NCBI GenBank assembly: GCA_947630355.1
Contig: CANRHJ010000061.1
Location: 1-10,223, forward strand
DNA length: 10,223 bases
Reading direction: 5' to 3'
From: Candidatus Gastranaerophilales bacterium
GTDB lineage: Bacteria; Cyanobacteriota; Vampirovibrionia; Gastranaerophilales; Gastranaerophilaceae
The translations under genes were made by a program, and so were the position numbers. The notes under the pieces were generated by a model that saw only the letters and a list, made by a program, of their open reading frames with translations, was not told where the DNA came from and did not search any database. Positions 1 to 6,083 of this stretch are shown here, piece after piece (within the stretch, counting starts at the first letter, position 1; every line of letters begins with the position of its first letter).

Positions 1-17
1 TGAAGAATTTTGTACTG

Positions 18-1438
18 GTTTTGATTTTCTCTTAATTTAAAATATGTTATAATATATTGAGAAACATCACGGTCAGATGTCTTGTTTTGATTTTCTCTTA
101 ATTTAAAATATGTTATAATTAAAACAAGAAGTGATATTAACGGAAAGTCGTTTTGATTTTCTCTTAATTTAAAATATGTTATAATCATTTATGTTTATTG
201 CGATAGTGCAGAGCCGTTTTGATTTTCTCTTAATTTAAAATATGTTATAATTAAACGATAAAGAAAAAGGTTATATATTCCGTTTTGATTTTCTCTTAAT
301 TTAAAATATGTTATAATCTGACCGGAAGCAAAACACTAATAGAAAGCGTTTTGATTTTCTCTTAATTTAAAATATGTTATAATGACTTTGGAAAGATAGA
401 GAACTTGTCGGCAGTTTTGATTTTCTCTTAATTTAAAATATGTTATAATATATACAAAGGCAAATAGAAGCACAAAAAGGTTTTGATTTTCTCTTAATTT
501 AAAATATGTTATAATAAGAATGCGTACATTATGCTTTAAAATTGGTTTTGATTTTCTCTTAATTTAAAATATGTTATAATAAGAAGAAAAAACAAACACT
601 CTGCCCACCCGTTTTGATTTTCTCTTAATTTAAAATATGTTATAATCCAAAAATGCGGATAAAGAAGTGATTGAAAGTTTTGATTTTCTCTTAATTTAAA
701 ATATGTTATAATTGATTTTTATTATTCTTGTAACTTTATCAAGTTTTGATTTTCTCTTAATTTAAAATATGTTATAATAACGGCTTTATAATATATTAAT
801 TCCAGCTTGTTTTGATTTTCTCTTAATTTAAAATATGTTATAATACAAAAAAAGAAAAAGTAAATCATCCTACAGTTTTGATTTTCTCTTAATTTAAAAT
901 ATGTTATAATAAATCGCAGAAAACATAAAACTTTACGACCGTTTTGATTTTCTCTTAATTTAAAATATGTTATAATAATTCGGTTACATAATCGGTTACA
1001 TGGTTAGTTTTGATTTTCTCTTAATTTAAAATATGTTATAATATATTTGAAGAATACTATACAGACGAATTTGTTTTGATTTTCTCTTAATTTAAAATAT
1101 GTTATAATGAAATCCAACAGAAATAATAAAAGGCTACAGTTTTGATTTTCTCTTAATTTAAAATATGTTATAATTGACACTTAACGAGAAGCTGCAAATG
1201 CGTCGTTTTGATTTTCTCTTAATTTAAAATATGTTATAATACCACAAGGAAACATAGCAGGATACGGAGTGTTTTGATTTTCTCTTAATTTAAAATATGT
1301 TATAATGAGACGGGAAACTTATATTCACTGACGGAAGTTTTGATTTTCTCTTAATTTAAAATATGTTATAATGAAATCCAGAACAAATAATAAAAGGTTT
1401 CAGTTTTGATTTTCTCTTAATTTAAAATATGTTATAAT
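18..1438 (+). CRISPR. Type II-C CRISPR array, 22 repeats, truncated at left edge
   Basis: Twenty-two copies of a 36-bp repeat start at 18, 84, 150, 216, 282, 348, 414, 480, 545, 611, 677, 743, 809, 875, 941, 1007, 1073, 1139, 1205, 1271, 1337 and 1403. I saw no mismatch between copies. The repeat begins GTTTTGATTTTCTCTTAATT and ends AAAATATGTTATAAT. The 21 complete spacers are 30 nt except the one at 516-544 (29 nt); bases 1-17 are the end of another spacer, so the array continues to the left. Strand is set by three agreeing signs: the GTTTT start usual for type II repeats, the extended -10 element at the 3' end as in Neisseria-type II-C repeats, and an anti-repeat on the same strand downstream. 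The copy nearest the tracrRNA is not degenerate, so the sequence gives no decay signal for the array end. Confidence 0.98.
1430..1438 (+). promoter_or_regulatory. Extended -10 promoter element inside the repeat (last copy shown; present in all 22)
   Basis: The last nine bases of each repeat are TGTTATAAT, a perfect match to the extended -10 consensus TGnTATAAT. The -35 region within the repeat is poor (TTTTCT at 17-bp spacing), which extended -10 promoters tolerate. Initiation would fall about 7 nt into the next spacer and give crRNAs with roughly 24 nt of guide and no 5' processing, the mechanism known for Neisseria meningitidis II-C. The copy given here would instead start at about 1445 and read into the tracrRNA region. 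Confidence 0.75.
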
Positions 1439-1442
1439 AGGA

Positions 1443-1471
1443 TATACAAAGTACTAAAAGTAATATATAAT
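1443..1471 (+). promoter_or_regulatory. Candidate tracrRNA promoter
   Basis: TATACA at 1443-1448 (4 of 6 with TTGACA), then exactly 17 bp, then a perfect TATAAT at 1466-1471. Initiation near 1478 would place the RNA 5' end immediately before the anti-repeat, which is why I favour this over the neighbouring repeat-embedded promoter as the main tracrRNA promoter. The region is very AT-rich, so chance -10 matches are common. Confidence 0.5.
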
Positions 1472-1477
1472 AAATAC

Positions 1478-1568
1478 ATAATATACTTTAAATTAAGAGA
1501 CCAATCATAATTGATGGGAGAATAGTTAACTCCTCTGTATGGTAAATACACGAAATAACTCATTCTCC
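1478..1568 (+). ncRNA. tracrRNA of the type II-C system
   Basis: The RNA would base-pair with the repeat part of crRNA and anchor it in Cas9. Bases 1479-1500 match the reverse complement of the repeat at 20 of 22 positions, including an unbroken 14-base run at 1487-1500 (TTTAAATTAAGAGA). After a small bulge (CC at 1501-1502), 1503-1511 pairs again with the 5' end of the repeat with one mismatch and one wobble; a bulged duplex of this sort is typical of crRNA:tracrRNA. Downstream, 1517-1528 (GGAGAATAGTTA) pairs with 1556-1568 through 12 base pairs with a single bulged C at 1561, enclosing a small hairpin TGTAT/ATACA (1536-1540, 1546-1550). An alternative short nexus-like hairpin GGGAG/CTCCT (1516-1520, 1530-1534) competes for the same bases. 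The 5' end is inferred from the promoter. The 3' end is uncertain: no T-run follows 1568 directly, and the RNA may extend to about 1630. Confidence 0.8.
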
Positions 1569-1585
1569 AAACCTTTCTAAATTAC

Positions 1586-1634
1586 ATGACATCATAATTG
1601 TACCATAAACCTACCAGAATGTCATTTGTTTTTC
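1586..1634 (+). terminator. Weak candidate terminator for tracrRNA, overlapping cas2 3' end
   Basis: ATGACAT at 1586-1592 is complementary to ATGTCAT at 1619-1625, and a T-rich tract (TTTGTTTTTC) follows. The stem is only 7 bp, AT-rich, with a 26-nt loop, so it is a poor intrinsic terminator; it is simply the only stem-plus-T arrangement I see downstream of the tracrRNA. It would end transcription inside the antisense strand of cas2. Confidence 0.25.
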
Positions 1635-1958
1635 TGTACTTTCGCCCATTTTCTTTTTGTATTTTGAGGGGTTATAATCAGCTTTTTCTATGCAGATTGA
1701 ATTGCTCCATTGTTTATCCGTTAAATAAAAAATGTTTATCTGTCCTGTTGGCGGGGCAAGCTTTTTAACCATTTTCATATATTGTTCTGTTTTATCATAA
1801 GTTACGCATGACCTTACATAGATTGAATTTTGAAGCATAAAATACCCGAGCTTCAGCAGATCTTTTCTGAAATTATTTGCATATTTCAAGTCTTCTTTTT
1901 CTACTACGGGTAAATCAAAACATACAAAAAGCCAGCCCATACGATATTTACTCTTCAT
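1611..1958 (-). CDS. cas2: CRISPR-associated endoribonuclease/integration factor Cas2
   Basis: Cas2 forms the structural core of the Cas1-Cas2 integrase that inserts spacers at the array. The 115-residue product has the family's first beta strand ending in the conserved aspartate (FVCFDLP, D15), a following helix with FRKDLLKLGYFMLQNSIYVR (about 30-49), and the ferredoxin-like size. The ATG at 1958 lies inside the end of cas1 (11-bp overlap), typical of translational coupling. A second ATG at 1940 (residue 7) would give MGWLFVCFDLP, closer to common Cas2 starts, and no Shine-Dalgarno decides between them. It is the last gene of cas9-cas1-cas2; its 3' end faces the tracrRNA. Identification rests on the motif plus its position beside cas1. 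Confidence 0.95.
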   Translation of the reverse strand: MKSKYRMGWLFVCFDLPVVEKEDLKYANNFRKDLLKLGYFMLQNSIYVRSCVTYDKTEQYMKMVKKLAPPTGQINIFYLTDKQWSNSICIEKADYNPSKYKKKMGESTEKQMTFW

Positions 1959-2898
1959 ATTCTCTATTCTTTTGTGTATCTTTATCTAAAAATTGCTCTT
2001 TTAAATCGGGAAGAAAAATTTCACTGCAATCAAATTTTGCAAAAGCATTTGCGATTTCTTCTACATAAATATCAACAATATCTATTATTTTATAGCTGTT
2101 ATCCTTATATTTAATTCGGTAATCTTTCAAACAATTAGGTATAAATTTTATCCACTCTTGAATTTCTTCGCTTTGAAATTCTAAGGGATAATTTTGAGAG
2201 AAATAATACAAATATAAATCAACAAAAGCTCTAAAGGGTTCCGTTAAATCGTAAACAAGCGGTGTTGTTTTATAATTTCCTTTATGGTGGATACCTAAAT
2301 TTGGTAATAGCCCATGAATTAGTATTGAACGGTAAATTAAGGTTTTTATTATTGCATAACCGTAATTTAGACAGGCATTTTCAAAACTTTGTGCATTTTG
2401 ATGTTCTCTTTTCATCGGCTCGCTTAAATAGAAAAAATAGTCCTGCCAGTACTGTTTAGCTATGTTAGCTTCATTCATCAATGGTTTATTTATTAAATTA
2501 TAAAGGTTATGTGTTTTGCACCCCATTAAATCAAGAGCGTAAGCCTGATTTAACGCTTTTTGTTTTACGATTTTTTTCCATAGTTTTGTTTCAAATTCTT
2601 CATTTTGGCTGATTTGATTATTAAATACTTTAGTTTTAACAATCCTATCTAAAGGTACACTCCAGCCGTCAGGTTGAAAAGCTCTATCACAGTGTTGAAT
2701 TACAACATTGTTTTTCAATAATGAGGCTATTGCGTTATTTGAAAAAGATACGGCAGGGGTGCAGACTATAACTGCTTTTATATCATCTATAGGAAGTTTA
2801 TAGACTTCATCGGTATCTTTTATTTTACAGAACAAAAGCCCCTTATCTATTGAAATATAGCTTCCCTGTTTTGTAATATGTAGTATATGATAACTCAT
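1948..2898 (-). CDS. cas1: CRISPR-associated integrase Cas1 (type II)
   Basis: Cas1 is the metal-dependent integrase that joins new spacers to the array together with Cas2. The 316-residue protein has the expected two-part layout: an N-terminal beta domain (about 1-90) opening MSYHILHITKQGSYISIDKG, and an alpha-helical catalytic domain. Metal ligands are visible: E143 in NEANIAKQYW, the histidine pair H204-H205 in LGIHHKG, and E220 in DLTEPFRAFVD. The type II signature NACLNYGYAI is at about 174-183. It starts 36 bp after cas9 stops and overlaps cas2 by 11 bp. No Shine-Dalgarno is apparent before the ATG (upstream bases read TAAATGTAGTAT), while a perfect TTGACA lies at 2933-2928 in the gap; this may be chance or a separate promoter. 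The gene appears intact. Confidence 0.97.
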   Translation of the reverse strand: MSYHILHITKQGSYISIDKGLLFCKIKDTDEVYKLPIDDIKAVIVCTPAVSFSNNAIASLLKNNVVIQHCDRAFQPDGWSVPLDRIVKTKVFNNQISQNEEFETKLWKKIVKQKALNQAYALDLMGCKTHNLYNLINKPLMNEANIAKQYWQDYFFYLSEPMKREHQNAQSFENACLNYGYAIIKTLIYRSILIHGLLPNLGIHHKGNYKTTPLVYDLTEPFRAFVDLYLYYFSQNYPLEFQSEEIQEWIKFIPNCLKDYRIKYKDNSYKIIDIVDIYVEEIANAFAKFDCSEIFLPDLKEQFLDKDTQKNREYEE

Positions 2899-2934
2899 AT
2901 ACTACATTTAATGTTATTTTTGTAATTTGTCAAG

Positions 2935-5900
2935 CTACATTTTTAATTTATGAAATTCTGACGTTGCAAGATTTTTTGCACTGGTTAAAATTTCCTGCCC
3001 TATGTTATTTTCTAATTTCGCTTGTCCTGCTTCTGTCATTGTCCGTAACTTATAAATTCCTTTTGGATAATTTAAAGCTCCGGCTTTAAAGTCATTAGGA
3101 ATTTCAATAAGACAGCCTGAATAATATATTTCTCCTCTGTTATAGAGCTTGCAGCCCATTTCCATAAGTTTTTCTTTAACTTCTTTTGTTGATTTATTAG
3201 CAAATATAGGCATTACTTTAACATTTCCGTTTGTATCATAGAACAAAATTTGACCTTTATGTCCTTTTGAATGTTTGAACTGTCCTTTTGTACCTTTTGT
3301 TCCGAAGTCCGAATATTCGCCTATTCTTTCTCTGCCGTTCAAGTCAGTTTCCAATTTGCCTTCCGATACTATGGTTAATACCTTTTTAACTCTTGTTTTC
3401 TTTTTAGGATGAACATAATTTTTAAGCATATTTTTCCATTCGAAATCAGGTAATTTAAGTTCAAGTTTTGAAGTTAAATCATCCTTTATCACTGTATCTA
3501 TAATGTTTTTTATTGCTTTTATATCTTGTTTCATATCTTCTAACGAAACTCTTGAAGTTATATATGCTTTGTTGTCGATTATTCTTTTTCCGTATATGGT
3601 TTCAAGTGGGTTCGTGTTTGCCTTTAACGGTTTTTTATGTGTATATGGGAATGGCATAAGTTCATTTATTTTTTGTTCAATATACGGTCTATCTATGCCT
3701 CCAACATAATATTTTCGTTTTTGTTCATCAAGTTTTAAATTTCTTGAATAGCTTATACATATTGCATCAAGTGCGTGATGTTTGGGGTTATCCCTATTTT
3801 TCTTTTCATCATCGCCTAAAATAGCATTTAATTTATATATATTTCTGATTTTTGCGGTCATTGAACCGTTTTCTACAAATACATGACGTTCACTATCTTT
3901 TGTCTGCATTCCCCATCCGCATATATAATGAGTTATTGCACTTGCGACCTTAGCTACTTGTGCGGTTTCAGCCAAACCGTTATAGCTTTCTATTAATTTT
4001 TCGCATTTATCGGGAGGAAGCACAAGCAGGCTTGCTTTCTTTTTACCTAATTTCCCTTTTAAGTTTGTAACTCTTAGGGTATATTCCGCCCACCTTTCTT
4101 TATCAGAAAACAGCCATTCATAAGGGGTTCTTCCGCCTTTATCCTGATTTTCCTTTTTAAAACATACTACCTTATTATATAAAGCATCATTACCGCCCAT
4201 ACTGCGAGGATATATATGGTCTATTTCACATAGAGGATAGTCTGATGGTGAAATTCTTTGACCCGAATATATGCATTTACATTCTTGTGCTTTTGCAAGT
4301 TTATGCATTAAGAAGTATTGTTTTACATCTGCATTTGCTTCTTCAAGTTCTTTTACGATTTGTTCGTTTTCTTTTTCTTGCGCCTTTTGGAATTTCAAGT
4401 TTTCATTCGCTTTGATACTGCCGAATAACGAGTTATCAGCACCATCACGAACAAATTCAAATATAACTTCATCGGGTTTTCCGTTGTCTGAAATAAGTTC
4501 ATTAAAAAGGTTCTTAAATATTTGCAGTCTGTTTCTTACAACAGGATTTGTTATATTACCGATTAAAATATCACTTTTTATATCGGCATTTTGAGCCTTT
4601 TGTGCCATTTCATCACGATTATCGGATATAAATAGAGTGTTCCAATCTCCGATTTTTGAAAGCATTGTGTTTATTTCTTCTTCGGTTATCCCGTTTGATG
4701 TTCCTTCTTTATCAATATATTTTAAAATATCAGTTTCACCTGGATTATCGCCTGACAAAATTATATCAATCATAATTTGCATAGCTCGTCTGCAAAATGA
4801 ACTGCGCCCCGATATATTTGCTTTAAAGGGCTCAATTTTATCTTTTATTCTCTTTTTCCCTATTACATTTTCAATATCTGTTTTCGTTATGGTAAATGAA
4901 GGATTTTTTGTTTCTCCTTTTCTGTATTTATTTAAATTTTCAATCCAGGTTTTTAGCTTATTTTCGTATATTTCTTTTATCTCATAAGGTGCCAGTCTTC
5001 TTTGTTCGTTTGTTTCATTATCAATAAATCTTAAATTTTTTAACTGCATTAATAGGGTAAACGTTATGTTTTCAATGGTATCAGCGGAGCAAACATTTCT
5101 TTTGGGTAAAAGTCTGCATTTTGAAATAACTCTGTTATCAAATCTCGGGATTTTTTGTCCCAGAACACCCTGCCAATCATGTTCCGTTCCTCTATATTGT
5201 ATCCATTCGGGGTTTTTATATGACCCGTAGGCTTCTCTATAATTCCCGTATAAAAATTCTTCAACAGATACTTTATCTAATTGCGGAAGCTGCTTTTTTG
5301 CTTCGGTCCATAATTTTGTTAATTCTTTTACAACGAGTTCTCTTGGTGCCACTCTGCCTGTTGTCCTAACTTTTGTTGGCGCTAAACTGATTGTTCTTTT
5401 TAATTCATAAGGATTATTTTCTTCCCATAATCCTAAAAGCAGGGCATCATAATAACAAGGATATTTATATTCATCTGAATTTATAATATCCGCACCATCT
5501 ATACAGCAATATTTTTTAACTGCTTCTTCATTTTCTTTTTCGTCGTCCGTTCCGTTTGCCCATGCGATATTTATATCATAACCTCTTCTTTGAAATGCAT
5601 TGTGTAAGGCTTTATATATTTGCCATTCTGCAAGTTTTCTGCCTTGAATTAATGCAATTCTTAACAGATTGGAATTATAAATTGTATTATCATTTTTACT
5701 TGCAAATTCTCTTTTAAATTTTTCATCGCTTTTATCTAAAACACAAAGTCCATAACTTTGCCAAAGTTCGTCAAACCATTTTTCTCTTGCTTTATGAGAT
5801 TTTAAAGTTCTCATCACTCTTCTTCTTGCTTTGTTGTCTGCAACCGAAGAATGGTCTTTATCTATTATTATTGACCCCAGCTCTTTTATTTCGTTATCTT

Positions 5901-5958
5901 CTCTCACACAGTAGCCGATACTGGCTTTTCCCATATCAAATGCAAAAATCTTTTTCAT
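2935..5958 (-). CDS. cas9: RNA-guided DNA endonuclease Cas9, compact type II-C
   Basis: Effector nuclease that uses crRNA:tracrRNA to cut double-stranded DNA. The 1007 residues are within the II-C size range (C. jejuni Cas9 984). In order: RuvC-I with D8 in FAFDMGKASIGY; arginine-rich bridge helix about 39-66 (NKARRRVMRTLKSHKAREKW); REC lobe about 70-490 with the RRGY motif at 124-127; RuvC-II with E501 in DEVIFEFVRD; HNH at about 557-615 with D580-H581 (EIDHIYPRS), N595 and N604 (KKENQDKG); RuvC-III with H727-H728 and D731 (HHALDA); then a lysine-rich C-terminal WED/PAM-interacting region. All catalytic residues are present, so both nuclease sites should be active. The ATG at 5958 is supported by GGGGAG five bases upstream and by a promoter-like sequence. 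First gene of cas9-cas1-cas2. The RuvC-I sequence DMGKAS differs from the commoner DIGxxS form. PAM cannot be read from the sequence. Confidence 0.98.
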   Translation of the reverse strand: MKKIFAFDMGKASIGYCVREDNEIKELGSIIIDKDHSSVADNKARRRVMRTLKSHKAREKWFDELWQSYGLCVLDKSDEKFKREFASKNDNTIYNSNLLRIALIQGRKLAEWQIYKALHNAFQRRGYDINIAWANGTDDEKENEEAVKKYCCIDGADIINSDEYKYPCYYDALLLGLWEENNPYELKRTISLAPTKVRTTGRVAPRELVVKELTKLWTEAKKQLPQLDKVSVEEFLYGNYREAYGSYKNPEWIQYRGTEHDWQGVLGQKIPRFDNRVISKCRLLPKRNVCSADTIENITFTLLMQLKNLRFIDNETNEQRRLAPYEIKEIYENKLKTWIENLNKYRKGETKNPSFTITKTDIENVIGKKRIKDKIEPFKANISGRSSFCRRAMQIMIDIILSGDNPGETDILKYIDKEGTSNGITEEEINTMLSKIGDWNTLFISDNRDEMAQKAQNADIKSDILIGNITNPVVRNRLQIFKNLFNELISDNGKPDEVIFEFVRDGADNSLFGSIKANENLKFQKAQEKENEQIVKELEEANADVKQYFLMHKLAKAQECKCIYSGQRISPSDYPLCEIDHIYPRSMGGNDALYNKVVCFKKENQDKGGRTPYEWLFSDKERWAEYTLRVTNLKGKLGKKKASLLVLPPDKCEKLIESYNGLAETAQVAKVASAITHYICGWGMQTKDSERHVFVENGSMTAKIRNIYKLNAILGDDEKKNRDNPKHHALDAICISYSRNLKLDEQKRKYYVGGIDRPYIEQKINELMPFPYTHKKPLKANTNPLETIYGKRIIDNKAYITSRVSLEDMKQDIKAIKNIIDTVIKDDLTSKLELKLPDFEWKNMLKNYVHPKKKTRVKKVLTIVSEGKLETDLNGRERIGEYSDFGTKGTKGQFKHSKGHKGQILFYDTNGNVKVMPIFANKSTKEVKEKLMEMGCKLYNRGEIYYSGCLIEIPNDFKAGALNYPKGIYKLRTMTEAGQAKLENNIGQEILTSAKNLATSEFHKLKM

Positions 5959-5986
5959 ACATTCTCCCCAAAGTTACTTTTTATAA

Positions 5987-6016
5987 AGTATAACAAATTT
6001 TATTAACTCATGTAAA
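5987..6016 (-). promoter_or_regulatory. Candidate promoter of the cas9-cas1-cas2 operon
   Basis: On the minus strand, TTTACA (6016-6011, 5 of 6 with consensus) is followed after 18 bp by TATACT (5992-5987), which is preceded by TG one base away, making an extended -10 (TGTTATACT). It differs by one base from the TGTTATAAT that ends each CRISPR repeat. Initiation near 5980 leaves a leader of about 22 nt carrying the GGGGAG ribosome binding site. Confidence 0.55.
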
Positions 6017-6026
6017 TAATGATTTA

Positions 6027-6055
6027 TTTAAAAAAAACTTACTTTATGATATATA
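6027..6055 (+). promoter_or_regulatory. Candidate promoter of the TPR gene, back to back with the cas9 promoter
   Basis: TTTAAA at 6027-6032, a 17-bp spacer, and TATATA at 6050-6055 preceded by TGA (extended -10). The -35 hexamers of this promoter and the cas9 promoter lie about 10 bp apart in a 125-bp divergent intergenic region. The region is extremely AT-rich, so the match is only suggestive. Confidence 0.35.
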
Positions 6056-6083
6056 TAAAAGCAAAGGGATAAAGGGAAAAACG

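Noticed and set aside
779..808. A TATAAT inside spacer 12 that could be a further promoter.
   Set aside because: Spacer content is foreign-derived and no -35 or TG extension accompanies it.
442..1451. ATATACAAAG at the start of spacer 7 (450-459) recurs just after the array (1442-1451).
   Set aside because: Only 10 bases in AT-rich sequence, and no further similarity on either side; most likely chance.
1439..1610. A short protein gene or csn2/cas4 remnant between array and cas2.
   Set aside because: No open frame of useful length; the sequence is accounted for by the tracrRNA and its promoter.
3503..4987. Long open frames on the plus strand opposite cas9 (3503-3709, 4271-4594, 4637-4987).
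   Set aside because: They are rich in Phe, Ser and Ile as expected for the complement of an AT-rich gene, lack ribosome sites, and lie fully inside a well-supported cas9.
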